Assembly (NCBI GenBank): GCA_018873245.2
Contig: JAEMBT020000008.1
Location: 1,178,001-1,242,000 of the forward strand
Origin: Archegozetes longisetosus
Taxonomy: Eukaryota > Arthropoda > Arachnida > Sarcoptiformes > Trhypochthoniidae
Length of the DNA stretch: 64,000 nucleotides
Reading direction: 5' to 3'
The notes under the pieces were generated by a model. It saw only the letters and a program-made list of their open reading frames with translations. It ran no database searches and had not been told where the DNA came from. The translations under genes and the position numbers were made by a program. This document shows, piece by piece, positions 1-13,289 of the stretch (its first letter is position 1; the number at the start of each line of letters is the position of its first letter).

Positions 1-3000
1 AGTTTACCAATGGTTACACTTTTAAGTTTTTAAAACAAATTAATCAAATTAGAAATGTTTAGAAGACAAACATGACATTTGTTGATGTAATTCAATTGAA
101 ACGTAATACTAATTGGATAAGTATTAATCATAGGCCTTAATCACAAATTTGAATTACTGTTTGCATCATTTAATACAATTACTTTTGTCGGGCAAAGCTG
201 TTGTACACTTATTTTATTCAGAAATCATCTTATGTTGCTGCAAATCGTGCTCAAATTTCAATTAAGTTTCTATTCAATGTTATTGCACTGAGCAATGCTT
301 TTGTTCTAAAAAGCTTTTCAACGCTTGTAATTAACAAATAAACAAAAGTTTTAGTTAATTAAGCTGAAGAATAAAGTATTGGTTAAAAAATGAAAGATCA
401 TTCGAAAATACAGTAGATAGAGAGCTAAATGCTAAAATCGATAAACTAGTGGCTTGACATATGGCTGATAATATCAATTGTAACTGGAATTGAAGATTAA
501 TTTATGCCCTGCATTTTCAACTTAAGTCAGTGTTAAGCTAATGTCTAGCTCATTAAATATAGAATTACAATCTCCTTAACAGATTTGATGATGACTTAGC
601 GAATCTTTTGGAGACTAATTTTAATTTTAAGAACCTTATGAATATTTGAAAAGCGCTCTGAGTAGAATCACTGAAGCTTAATACTAAATAACTAGCAAAT
701 AAGTATTAAAGTGTTTTTTTGAAATTGTGTACAATAGTGGTTTGTATTATATCCTCAAACGCTTCCTCAAAGAATAAGCTCATCTTATATTTATTATTTT
801 CTCTTAATCTAATTCAAATTATTACTCAAGCAGAAAGTGTAAAAAATTCATTCGTTAGTTTTAGAATACATGTATGCATAAAAGAATTCCCTCGAGTGTC
901 AAATTTTCACTTGTATTTAGTTTTTAAGAAAATTAGGATCAAGAGTTGAACAGAAATTTGTCGGTTAGCTCTTTATAATTTAAAATTTGCATTAAAATTT
1001 GCATTAAGTTTCGTTCAATCCCTAGTTCCGATAAATACTTTCAAGCATAAGATCTGGAATCAAATGTCAAAAATAGGACAGAATATAATCTCTGTATTTT
1101 ATGCCAAACAAATAAAGAATATGAAATTTGGTTCATCTTAAGTTCAACAATTTCCTGTGTATGTATTTTTGAGAACCAATTAAGTGAAAGCATACCGTCT
1201 TGTTGTCAAAAGCAAACTTTTGATATGAGGAAATTACACAAACTTTGGTAATGGACGTCATTCTCATTCGCTTTGGTTGTTTCTCGATATTTTCTTAGAT
1301 ATATTAGAACATACGGGAAGTAAACCATTGGTCTCAATGATACTATAAATATCAATCGAGACAAGTGATGGTATTTTATCTGTAGAAAGACACGTAACGG
1401 CTAACTATCCAAAAGTGGAAGACCTATCGGTAATGCTAAGAGAGTTGGTGTGCTTCGGACTGCTATTAGCTGACTAATGCTCAGAAAAAGTCCTCCAACT
1501 TCCAAATTGTTGCACATCCCTACAATTTACTTTCAAGTCTTCTGATTTTTTTATTGAGTTTTTCGACAATTTTCTCAAAAAAGCACACAATATAAGCTCT
1601 CGCGGTTTGAAAAATTGTTATAAAGATAATGGAGTTCTTAAAAGCGATTACGTTGAAAAAAAAACAACTTTAATGAACATAACAAATAGATAAATGCTAT
1701 GCTTGTATTATGGCAGTCTCTAATATAAATATATTATCGTAATTTAGTTATGATAGAGTATTTTGCCATTAAAATCTTGCTATTTATTCTTATCTGCTGA
1801 AAAAGGGAGTATTGATTGTATGGTATTCGCGATTTAGTGTAAAAGCCTACTCTTCGCTAAAATTCAATTGAATGCATAGCTACTTATTGTACTTAATTTA
1901 TCTGCAACACCCCATTTACCTAATTAAACATCAATCATCAAAGTGAAACGGACAAAAGTTGTGAAGCTTTTATATAAAATATAGTTATAAATTATATCTA
2001 AGTTCTGGTACTAATATAATCCCTTCGACAGTCTTAAAATTGATCTCTGGTTTAAGAAAAAATAACGTGAATCAAACTTATGATCATTGTTGTCATGACA
2101 ATATTTTCCAAAGAGGAGTCAAATGTTATACCAAAAATGCAATACTTGAGCGCTTTCATATTAAAAATATGACATATTTGATGAAAATTAAAACCTTAAC
2201 ATTTCAATCGAATATGTAATTAAATGTTGGTATTAATTAGCAAAATGCATACTTTCAACTGACGATTAATAGAATACTTGCCTCTGAACCAAATTTACAG
2301 TTCTATAGTTTGAATTGATGGAGAATATCGAGGAATAAGCTGATAATAATATCTAGAGTTTAATTATTGGACAGGCGAAGAGAAAACTTTCGATTGAATT
2401 GGCACATGCATTGAAATATGCGCACATAAACACAAACAAATGCAGGCTTTGAGGAAGAGGGCAAAAAATGAATTCGCACTTGTGTTAAATACGTGATCAT
2501 TTATCACGATATCTGTCGTAATTTGATATAAGCCGATCAATAAAAACAAGAAATCGCTGGTGTACAATATCGTCCAAAAGCGATAAGAAAATTATAGGAC
2601 TTTTTGGTACTGTTTGGCACAGCTCACGACTTTCTTCCCTTTTATATCAAACGACAAGAGCAGCAACTGATATAAAGTAGAAATTTGAAATTTTTTTCTC
2701 AAAAGTGCACTAAAAAGATTGAAGCTTTAAGTAATTTGAAAATACAGTCGTTTTAGCAATGGCTCCGTTTATTGAAAGTACTTGGGCTGCAGAGCATAGG
2801 TACTGGCAGTAGAAGAGCTTTTTAGTCAAATTGTTGCGAGACTTAGTACACAAATACTGTGTCAAATCTTCTCGTAAGCTGCATAACTTGAATTTAATAT
2901 TAATGGTAAACTGGATTTATGTTTCTAGTATAGGGAATATTTTGATATTTTCCTATTATTCTTAACCATTGTTATAACGACTGTGCTGTTTGAAAAATAG

Positions 3001-6000
3001 AAAAAGTTTACTCAAGTTTAGTGTGACTCAAGATAAAATACATAAGAACCGGAGGCATAGCTCTTCATATTTGTCGCTTCTTCGCCTAATGCCAGCGATG
3101 ATGACTAAGGAAAAGACATGATTTCAACAATGACTTTTATATAATTGAGGCATTACTTTGCGATTCTGTATGCCTTAAACCTAATGATGTCAATAAGCTT
3201 AAATTCGAGCCCGTCTTATATTGTTAGATATTCATACAAAAGTTCAGACTTTACATTTTATACAATCCAATGTTATTTTTTCAAACTCTAATAAACTAAA
3301 GTAGACTTTTTGAAAATTAGATTTGACCGAAACCTGATCCCTACTGTTCGTATGTTTTACATTTCGATGGTCTTGCAAAAATACATATTAATTTGTTTCC
3401 ATTTGTTCTGATTCTTGATTGAGCTAATTTATGATATACTATGTACTATTGCAACTCAAATTCAGTACTTGTTGTTTAATTGGAGAAAAATGCATCATTC
3501 ATTTTAATTAATATGTCTGAAAGCTTGATTCGTGAATGTTCTACAGATAGAATCTCTTCAAACAATTTGATAGGTAACTCTTGTAAATAAGATTAAGCTC
3601 ATTACTGGGATCAGACAAGAAAAGGGACCCTACAACTAATAGATTATTAAAGATAATAAATATGTATTTGTGCATAGGTCAAGTTATAAACGTTAGACGA
3701 GACTACAATACACCCTTCTTTAGAATTGAAATGTCTCTTTAAACAATGAGAGATTCTCTAACGTCACTTTGACATTTTCGATACAATTTATCAGTATTTT
3801 ATTTTTGTACGCATTACGGCGAGAAATCTTTTACGACAACCCTTTCGTGGAATTAATGTTCAAATTCCAATCATATCCAATGTTAAAGTTATTGAACTGT
3901 TTCAGTGATTGTTCTACTAAACGATCAAAATTGAATACATTCAAACTTATAGATCGAATTTATATGTTTGTATAAAGACATTTCGATCTGTCTTTCAGAA
4001 TAAAGGAAACGTCAGTTGAAATTATAAATGTTTTTAAAATTCATGAAATATACAAATTCTAGGCTCGGGCTTAGATTTCAATGTAAAGTGAGGTTGGGCT
4101 AAAAGCCTGGAAGAAAAAAAGTTGAAAGATACCATTAAAAAAGTTTGAAATGTTTGATCAGTGTTAAAGTTTAGTTATGGATATTAAACTTTTGGCACAG
4201 CATTAGTTTTATGTATAAAAATTTGATGAGTCAATATTTAGCTTTATCAAGGAGTTCAATTGTAAAGTCCTGTTGGGAGAAATAAATTCACGCTTTATTT
4301 CCTGTTCCTACAAAGAACAACTTTTAAAGAGCATTGAAATATTTGAAACCAGATTTCTCTTCTTATCTGGATATTGCTTTTGACTACACTTTTAAAGTGT
4401 TGTGTGACGGCTTCTCTAAACTAAAGTACACTAAAGCCATTCACTTAGAAGGCAAACTTAAATGTGGTGGATGTAAGTGATACTAGTAGTTACCATTTGT
4501 TTGGATTGAATTTCTATTGAAAAAATATTTTACGCTAACATCATGTACTCGTTAAATATTAAACTCTACCGATCTGTGCTTTAACTTTTAAAAAGTTTTA
4601 TAATACCAATAGAGAAGTTTAGAAATCAGATGCAGTACATTATATTTTCGTGTTTCATATTACACAATCAAAAGAATATTTGAGAAAAATTGCTTTTTTC
4701 CAAAACTACATTATCATTATTATAGCCTAGAATTTAAGTAACAGTGATTTCATATGTTTTCACATAAACAGTATTTAGAAGTTGCTCAATGCTTAATATT
4801 GATAGACTCGCACTAATACTCTGAAAATAAAACTAAGGAATCAATATTAGCAAAAAGGAATCTTAGAAGAGGATTATTTACCGGTATCTGTTCATGTAAC
4901 AGATGACGATTAGAGAGCAATATAGTCAGTGTTGGCTTCACTCAGCTATACAGTTATGACGAGTGAAAAAAACATAAAGTTTATCTCAACAAAAAATTCA
5001 TAACTAGATCAATCACACAGTTTCTTATTGGAACAAATTTGACTTCAGTTCATAGCATTGAGTGCCAGTTCAATTGAAAAGTAACTAATAAATAGACTTT
5101 CACTTTAATTTAGCTATCATTTACCAGTTAATGCAACTTAATATCACAAAAGTAAGAATTCGTGTCAAAGAGAAAGTACAATTTTTCACATCGTTGTCAT
5201 CATATGTCTGGCAACGAGTTCTGCTCTTGCACTGAGATGTTGCACGGATCAGAGCTTCGCCTTCTTGTGTACGCCTTTGCGTATTTTAGCGCCAGAATCC
5301 CATCTCTTTCATAGCTTCCCAAATAACAAATCTTTATATGGGAAAAATGTAGGGAAAAAAGAGTTATCGATCAATGGACTCCATGGCAACCAGAATCCGG
5401 AGGCAAAGTTGGTATAAGCTCTACGAAACGTATCTGATATATATATATCGGTGTTTACGTTGTGAGACCGATGAAGAAAATTCTTAAGACATTGAGCATC
5501 CATTCATACAAACTCAACATAAACTTTATTGCAATGAAAATGCAGTGCAAACAGATGAGTTATCGAATGACTACTAGATAAAAATGCAGCTTATAAAATA
5601 AGGCACTTTATATTATTATGCTTTGCCTTAGCATAGAATACTACTTTTACGATTTTTCACAAAATATATATATATTGAAAGTTGACGTTAATTAATTATA
5701 TTTAAAATTCATTTCAATGAAGTTAATCTTTTTATTAGAAGTTAACAATGATTAATGAGTAAAAAGACGCAAATATGATATGCAAGAGAATAAAAAAGGA
5801 TTATGGTTTGAACGCTTCATTAATCTTATAATTTCATTTAATTCAGTGCTTCCCATTTTCATTGTATTTTATCAAAACACTATAACTCATATATTCCATT
5901 GTTGAGCTCTCAAACATTTTACTAAAGAGTCGATCCTCAAATCTGAAATATTTAATTCAAGTATGGCTACTTAGAAGGGTAGAGATTCAATTTGACTATC

Positions 6001-6560
6001 GTTTAAACCTAAGGACTCTCAACATGTTCAACGCTTCTAGAAGTTTCGAGCTCTCAAGTTTCTGAAATGCTATTTTCGAAAACTATTCACAACTATTACG
6101 TCTTGAGCTTTATCTCATCCAAAGTCTCTGTTAGTAAAACTTTGAATGTGTGATTGATTTTTTATCCAACTAAATATAGAAAAACTGATGATCATTTTAA
6201 ATTTAATGTTCAATTTTAATGAATTGTGTATTAGAAAAAGTGGCCTCCATCGAGAAAACATGAACCTAATCAGCTTTGAAGTGGTGGATCTGCCCAAGAA
6301 AATTAGTGGAGACATTATAGAAACTAATGGATGGCTTAATCGTTTCTACCGAACCGCACCTCAAATCTAGCGGCATTGTTACGACAGCCTTCATTGAATA
6401 TGCAGTTGTTTGTCTACTCAACCAACGCATAAAAGTGAAACACAAATACGGTTCAATATGTATGCAGTTATCCCAACGAAATCTCTCAACAGAGTTAATC
6501 CATGAATAATTGTTTAAAAATTAAAAATATCAACTACTTTCTCTACTTTAAGCTTCAATG
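1..6560. other. Gene-free AT-rich sequence
   Basis: I see no coding exon, RNA gene or bounded transposon that I can support here. Open frames are all below about 80 codons, AT-driven, and lack splice-flanked extension or family motifs. A slightly more GC-rich patch at about 5160-5510 has short frames on both strands but no recognisable domain. Confidence 0.5.
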
Positions 6561-6682
6561 TATTGAATTCATCTAAAAAAAATCAAATTAAGGATTGGTA
6601 TTGGATTCTGTTTTCTGATAAGATTAAATATGGATATCATTTTGAATCTTCAGTTAATGAAATTAGCGTTCAATTTTGAAAA
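6560..6682 (+). repeat. Dispersed direct repeat, copy 1
   Basis: This stretch is closely similar, in the same orientation, to 7718-7858. Both copies share the start AATCAAATTAA, a central block around ATTGGTATTGGATT and AGATTAAATATGGA, and a common end ATTAGCGTTCAATTTTGAA. The second copy carries about 17 extra bases near its start. The kind of element is unknown. Together the two copies could be end repeats of a decayed 1.3 kb insertion, or two independent copies of a short dispersed repeat. Confidence 0.6.
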
Positions 6683-7717
6683 TTATTCATCAGATATTGA
6701 TTTCTTTGGTATGTTTGCCAGATTTTGAAGGGAACTCATTGCCTGATTTCTTATGAGCGTTATAAACAGTTTTTTGGCTTATATTAAGAGTTGATAAATA
6801 GTAGTCTGCATAGTCTTATTCGTTCGTCACCCATATAGAAGTGATATTTGAAACTAATTTTTCGCAAAGTTTTAATGACTTCTCTAGTTTTGAGAAATTT
6901 TTCAGTAGTTCTAATGATAAAAGGTCTCTTACCTGCATTATCCGAACCATAATGTTGTAAAAAAGTAAAGAGTCTTAGCATTCGTCGAGAGATATTCTTG
7001 AGTTGCATTTAAAGAAACATTTCTCATTGCACGATTTCTGTAATTTTCTCTCGTTTACTGTTTTACCACCACAATTGGCATGTTCTACCTATTTTATGAT
7101 TGTCTTATGTACAGTTCTCTTCCAAAACTTTCCGTTTCGCAACCTTTTACTACATTTTGTTTTAGAGATATTTAAAAATCAAGTTTTCGATTAATTTCTT
7201 TTGAAATTACATTAAATGTATTCAAACCTAGTTTTCATTTTCATACGAATCTTCGATTTCTGATTGACTTGATGTACGTCAATTCACTTGTTTTCTCGTG
7301 GAAAATCACTTCAAAAACTAATTGATTTGCTGGCATTGATTTATGAAAATATTTGTGTTTTCACAGACATTTTAACACTGAAAAATTAAACTTTCGACTT
7401 TAAGATTTTAGAAATGATGCACTGAATAATGCTCTCATTACGAGTATTGCAGTTATAAAATACATTTAAAGTTTCTTTTTCATCAAAATTTAATAACTAA
7501 AGTAATTTTGATATCACGAACAATAAATTGATTATATTTATATATCTGATAAAATATTTATTTTTGTGAAACGATTTCAAAATTATCAGATGTAATAGAG
7601 ATCTATCTAATTGTTTAATTTTTAATACGTAACACGCGAATAGTATATTCTATTCTAAGTAAAATTAATCTGTATGTCAATTTTTCAATTTAGAACCCTA
7701 CAGCGTTCAGATGACGA

Positions 7718-7858
7718 TATATTCAATTTACCTAATAATCAAATTAAAGGAAAGCAGATTAAGCATTGGTATTGGATTTTGATTTCTAATCAGATTAAAT
7801 ATGGAGATTAACTTATTTGAGATATTCAATTAACGAGATTAGCGTTCAATTTTGAACA
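7718..7858 (+). repeat. Dispersed direct repeat, copy 2
   Basis: Partner of the copy at 6560-6682, in the same orientation and about 1.16 kb away. Similarity stops abruptly after TTCAATTTTGAA in both. The 1 kb between the copies contains only short frames and no domain I recognise. Confidence 0.6.
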
Positions 7859-9403
7859 AAAATCAAGAACTGAGGGTCTTTATCGATTTTAATAAGAAAT
7901 AATACACAAGATTTCGATTATAACATGTTCGACTTTCCGTGCCTTATTTCGAATCTCAGCAATTAGTCTTCATTTCTGAATAAGATTCTAAGCTATAGAC
8001 TTATAGCTCAAACTTATGAACTCTAGCTTTGAGTTTATCCCTCTTGTATAGAAATATGAGCTCAATTGCCAGTAATCTAGTATATGAGTATCATTATCCG
8101 TAAAAATAGAGATTTGAACATCAAAACCTAAATGATGTACACTATTTGACTCTAGTTCCTCAATAGATACATCCATAGGTTATTCATGTTTCAAGTGGTA
8201 GAACACAAAACAGGTGTCTTTAATACGCTTTATAGAACTGAAAGATTCTGAACCAAAGTCGAGCTCATCCACTATGTTCTTGTTGAATATTATAATAAGC
8301 TTAACCCTCAAGTATGGTTTTGTCAACGATTTGTTTGACTTTTTGTAAAAGTTTGTGTGAAAGCTATTAGTGATGGATACATTTGATCACAAAAAGTGAA
8401 AAGTGGTCTAAAAGTGTGAATATCTGGAGGCAAATTAGAAGTTGTGAGAACCTATTTGGAAGAATATTTATTGAAAAATGTTCGATATTTATATGAATAT
8501 TGATTTTTCATATAGATCACTAACTTATTGCAGTGAGCCTGCCCTAATTTCACTAAACTTCACAAATGACAAATTATTGTTGACCGCATTGCCATTATAC
8601 TTTTAAAAAGTACTGACTATTATGAGTATCATTTTTCTAATAAATCTCTTTAAAGTGTTAGGCATAAAGTTGTCTAATGATAGCACTGTTCGTACAATCA
8701 ACCGACTGACGTGAAAGAAAATCCAATACCAAAGAAGAGCAATATTAAACTTTTAAAGAATTGAACTTTCCAATATTTGGTGTTGAGATAAAAAAACTGA
8801 TTCTTTGATCAATAGTATAACTTTGGTAAACGTTGAGATCCATTTTATTACACATTCTGCAGTACTTCATAGTTATTTAAATAGCTATTCATCTTTGACA
8901 CACTGTATATGCTCCTGATACGAGTACAGAATACGAGCTCTATTCCTATCAACTTTTATTAGAGAATCATCCGATCGAAAAAATTATTGAATGTGACCAA
9001 AAATAAATGGGATAAAACGTCATTTATATTCATGAAAGTGTTCTTCAGTATAGCATTGGGATAGAATGCTTTGTAAGTTTAGATAAAATGAAACACTTGG
9101 GAGCTGCATACAAATTATTATTTGATTAAGTAATTTTCCATTTAATTTGCTACTAAGTCTAATGATTGTGATTCCTAAAAACTTTATGTTGAAAATGGTG
9201 TTCAGATCTCTTGTTCTCTTTAGCAATCCAGTAATAATAATCATTGTTATTGATGGCTCATGTCATAGTCTAACCTTTTCCCTTCCTCTATCAATTATAA
9301 GAAGTTATGAACTCTTTTCAGCTATTATGCAAATTGAGTTTAGACTCAGAAAGGCACAGTTCAAGTTTAGTATTGCATAAATAAAAGGGATGCTAACGTT
9401 GGC
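7859..9403. other. Gene-free AT-rich sequence
   Basis: No supportable gene. A 62-codon minus-strand frame at 7988-8176 reads somewhat like coding sequence, but it matches no family I know and has no clear splice partners. Confidence 0.45.
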
Positions 9404-11318
9404 TCTGACAAGAGAACATTCTCTGCTGTTCATCTGGGATTTTGATGAAAATTTGCATATATATAAAATAGGATTGAGCATCTTCATTACGATTATAATG
9501 ATAACCTTTGCGCGATTGAAAAAATCGTCTTTTCCTCTGTAAGATTAGTAAATGGTAATGGGGCATTTTTCGTTACTCCATTCCCTCGGTCTATGTCTTT
9601 GCACTCTGCTCGTCAAGATGAGAACATCGATACCCAATCTGACTCTGTCACGTGACCTTTGACTATGTAGATAGTCCCGCAGACTTTTTAAAGACCAATA
9701 ATTTCATGAATGATGATAAGATTACCAATACAGTTAACCTTGCTTTTCATTGAGAGAAATATATTCTTATACTTTAAACGAGAGAAATTATTTCGAAATC
9801 TCTGACTCGAGTAAAAGAAAAGTTGACTCTCTAATATTGAAATTAGCCAAAAACTTATCTATAATTTTCGAACCGATATTCAGTTTATGACGGTTACATT
9901 AATGAGTTTCATCGTCATAATAACTAGAATAACAGCTCCAATAAGTACCAAAGTTTTAATTTTAAGGAAAGCTTTGTTAACTGTGCAACAATTATAATCT
10001 CTAACTAGTGTTGTAAGAAAAATTCCAAAAAGTTTCTCGAAAGTTTTTGAAATTTTTTGGAAACGTGTGAGTTTCTAGAAAAGTATTTCTCCTTAAAATG
10101 AAAATTAGCAGAAATTTTCTAACACTATTTTTAACACATGTAGACATCTCTTATTTTGACTTAAGTTAACTCACTTACAGAAAAATAACTTAAAGAATGT
10201 GTTAGAAGTATATTGAAAAAAATTTAATTTTAGCAAGACTTAGTGCATTGCAGAACAATTAAGCTTTAGCGTTCTGCAAACATTGAGAAAAATTTCGGAT
10301 GTCGTAGTTAATCATAAAATAATCAAGCTCTATTAAATAAAATTCAATGACAAATTAAGCAATAAATCAAGTATGAAATCAAATTTATCAAGAATTACAA
10401 CACATTTGCACTAAAGCCTAACTGATAAAATTATAGTTTAGGAACAACTTGATCTCAAATCATACAAAAATTCAATTAAGTTATACAATAATGATATATT
10501 GCATGTATTCCTGCTAATTAACTAAAGAAATTTTTCTAATATTTACGCCAATAACAGAAACTGAAAGTAGTTTTGCTATTCATTAGCTATTCATAACAAG
10601 AGCCTTATTCATTAAGGTTAGATAAAACCTTAATGGTTTGGTTTTATATAAATAATTACTTGAAGACTCACTACACGTCAATAGATTCCGTCTCATCGAG
10701 CAGAATGTCGATATTGTAGTCCCATAAACCAAAAAATATCGTTTTCGAGATTATTATAATTGAATTATTAAATTCACTACGGAAGCACCCAAATACTAAA
10801 AGGACTGAACATGGAAGAACAGTCGGCCTTATCGCGCACTTCGGGTGACCGAATTTAGCACTAATTACTTTATTATAACCTAACTCAACTGTAGCTCCAT
10901 AACTATTATGTTATTTGAGGTTAGGTTAAGTTGCACTCATGTTGATTAATAGTCTAATAATGGGGTCGACGAAGTATCTTCGATATAAGAACATCGAGGT
11001 AAATCTAATTATACCTAATATATGGGATTAGGGTGAGCAGGTTTGTTCTACTGAGTCAAAGGCCAAAGATCACGTGACAAAATCAGATTGGACTTAAATG
11101 TTCTCATCTTGACGAGCAGAGTACAATTATATATAGCTTGAAGGAGTGGAATGGTGGAAAATTCCCCATTCCCACTTACTAGTTCTACAGAGAAAAAATT
11201 AATTTCTCAGTTGTGCAAAAGTTAGCATTAATTCGTAATGAGGGATAGTAGATCTTAGTATATATATATGCAAATTTTCATCATAATGCCACAGACAGCA
11301 GGGAATGTTCCTCGTCAG
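9404..11318. mobile_element. Non-autonomous element with ~300 bp terminal inverted repeats
   Basis: The segment at about 9404-9700 is the inverted counterpart of about 11035-11318. Shared landmarks, read inward from both ends, are: CTGAC then GAACATTC; ATGAAAATTTGCATATATAT; a GGAATGGGG/GGTAATGGGG block; the identical run CTCTGCTCGTCAAGATGAGA; and CACGTGA. Identity is moderate, so the copy is old. The interior (about 9700-11035) has no long open frame. It holds a smaller hairpin at 10876-10928. I cannot assign a superfamily, because no target-site duplication is certain. Long-TIR, coding-free layout fits a deletion derivative or foldback-like DNA transposon. Confidence 0.75.
10876..10928. repeat. 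Short hairpin inside the 9.4-11.3 kb element
   Basis: TAACCTAACTCAA is followed about 26 bases later by TTGAGGTTAGGTTA, its near-perfect reverse complement. The stem is 13-14 bp. It sits off-centre in the interior of the long-TIR element. Confidence 0.7.
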
Positions 11319-11886
11319 TATGAATAATGAGTATAAGAGTAGAGTAAATAAAGCACGACGTCAAACAATGGGTAAATCAATTATAAATTATGGATTGTTA
11401 CAGGATTCTGCATTCAACTTTTCTGAATAGTTCAAAGTTGCGGTACTAGAAGAAAAATAAAATTCAATTTACGTAATGAATTTATACGAGAAATAACTTA
11501 TAAAAGATAAAGAACAAAACCTTTTATGATAATAAGCGAAAAAACATTGGAGAAACTGATAAAAATTCGTCAAAATAAAGTTACGACTATTTCGTGTTTC
11601 TGAGACTAACAATCATATATACTATAGAATCAATAACTTTACAAACTTTCAAACGGTTCAGACTTCAATATAAGAAATTATTAGATTTTCCGACTTATAT
11701 TTTAAAACTGCTTTAAGATATCGAAATTCTTCAATCAAATTCTTTAATCAAATCGAATTATTGCACAGCAACTTTTGACTCAGGGCTCTTTGTAGCAGAA
11801 TTGTAGCTATTCTTTCATTGGAAGGTCAAAAATTCAAATACAATTTTAGTTAGACTCTAAGACTAAGAAATTTTTCAGATGTCACT

Positions 11887-12063
11887 TCAAGTCGCAGTCT
11901 TATCATCGATTGGAAACACGAGTAGTTTTTCTTCAAAATCAGGACCAAAAGCTTGAGCTAAAGCTTCTTCTTTGACAAAAGTGTGAAGGTTAGTAAATAA
12001 GATGTTTGTACATGCAATGTTACATAAATCATGGTCAACAACTACTAAAATTCTACTCTTGTA
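11887..12063 (-). pseudogene. Unassigned coding-like fragment without a start codon
   Basis: A minus-strand frame stays open for about 58 codons between two stops and has no ATG. Its translation is unusually protein-like for this AT-rich area: VVVDHDLCNIACTN, then TNLHTFVKEEALAQAF, then GPDFEEKLLVFPIDDK. About 200 bases upstream on the same strand, around 12230-12330, another frame reads MVGSIENTFSGKLTKSSNF. The two might be exons of one decayed gene or retrogene. I do not recognise the family. A terminal exon of a live gene is possible but less likely, because no good neighbouring splice set is visible. Confidence 0.25.
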
Positions 12064-12496
12064 TCATCCACTTTATATTTTCCTGTTCTTTGAAGCAAAA
12101 CCTGAATTTTGTATTAGAAAAACTCTTCTCTTTTCTTTCCTCAAAGTGGAATATCATTGTATTTCGATCCATAAAATAAGATAAGAATAGACAATATCAT
12201 GTGTTGATAGAACCTTATTTTTCTTTTCTACAGCACACAAAGTTCGATGATTTTGTTAGTTTTCCTGAAAATGTATTTTCAATGGAACCGACCATTATCA
12301 GACTTCTATTGAAATACAAACTTTTGCGGTCGAAACTTTTTTCCCAATTTTTAGTTCTTGGATTTTATTATTTAGAATTCAAATTATTAGACTAACAAAA
12401 CAAATATATATTTTCGTTACAAAGGACAAAGTTTTAAATTTTTACAACTTACTATTTATAATAAGACCACCAGTTCTGATCTTAACAGCAAAGATT

Positions 12497-13285
12497 GCAC
12501 ACTTGCAGAATGCTTTTAAAATGAAACCAAGTCCAAAATATGGTTAAAGTTATACAAAATATCAGACAATTAATAATTTTTGCAAATGGCTTCTAAATTC
12601 TGCAAAAATTAAGAATTCAATTTTTAGTTACTTTTGATGCAAAATTTCAAAGAGATTTATGTATAACCTCCTTAGTCAATTGTTAAGATGTAGGATTATC
12701 TGATCAAGGTTTGAAACTCTATGTGGAATTTTTAATTTTTTTACATTTTTCTAGTTTTTCAACTCTAATATATTTGAAACTTTTTTTAACAGATGGAATA
12801 TGTAGATTAAGTAATTAAATAATTTAATTAGATTTAAACTAATTAAATTTGTTTCAAGCAATATTCTATGATGAATAAATTTTTTTAATCAGTAGATAAG
12901 CATTTTTATAAAAACAAGAATATTTAATGAATTCAATTAATTTAAACTTAATTAAATTCTGTAATTTATTACTTAATCTACATGTTCCATCTGTTAAAAA
13001 AAATTTCAAATATATTAGACTTGAGAAACTAAGAGAAAATCGAAGTTTACGTAGAGTTTCGAACCTAGGTAGATAATCTTACTAGTTCTACGTCCTACCA
13101 TTTGACCAAGGAAGTTATACATTAAAATTCTTTTGAAAAACTGTATCAAAGTAACTGAAAAATTTTATTCTTAGTTTTTGCAGAATTTAGAGCCCATTTG
13201 CAAAAATAATTAATACTTGATATTTTGTACGACTTTAACCATATTTTAAGCTTGATTTGGTTTTAAAAGCATTCCAGAAGTGCGC
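12497..13285. repeat. Large imperfect hairpin (foldback) repeat, arms ~380 bp
   Basis: The left arm (about 12497-12875) is the inverted copy of the right arm (about 12905-13285). Paired landmarks include GAATGCTTTTAAAA, AAAATATGGTTAAAGT, TTTTTGCAAATGG, CTAAATTCTGCAAAAA, GTATAAC.TCCTT and AACAGATGGAA.ATGTAGA. Arms differ at many positions and by small gaps, so it is old. The spacer is only some 30 bp, so a transcript would fold into a very long hairpin. No protein is encoded. Similar short-spacer hairpins occur at 19.64 and 22.47 kb. Confidence 0.8.
13050..13110 (-). other. tRNA-like pol III box pair inside the hairpin arm
   Basis: On the minus strand, TGGTCAAATGG (13098-13108) fits the pol III A-box consensus. 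GGTTCGAAAC (13056-13065) fits the B-box, and their separation of about 33 bp is within the tRNA range. The T-stem does not pair properly and no acceptor stem is visible, so this is not a functional tRNA gene. It may be a tRNA-derived SINE head or a chance match. The paired left arm carries a more decayed version. Confidence 0.35.
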
Positions 13286-13289
13286 GACC

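Noticed and set aside
5309..5503. Possible retroelement integrase-like words on either strand in a GC-richer patch
   Set aside because: The catalytic residues and spacing cannot be placed, and there are no LTRs nearby.
6188..6370. NGWLNRF-like phrase resembling the CENP-B/pogo transposase DNA-binding domain
   Set aside because: Only a few residues match, the rest of the domain is absent and no transposon ends flank it.
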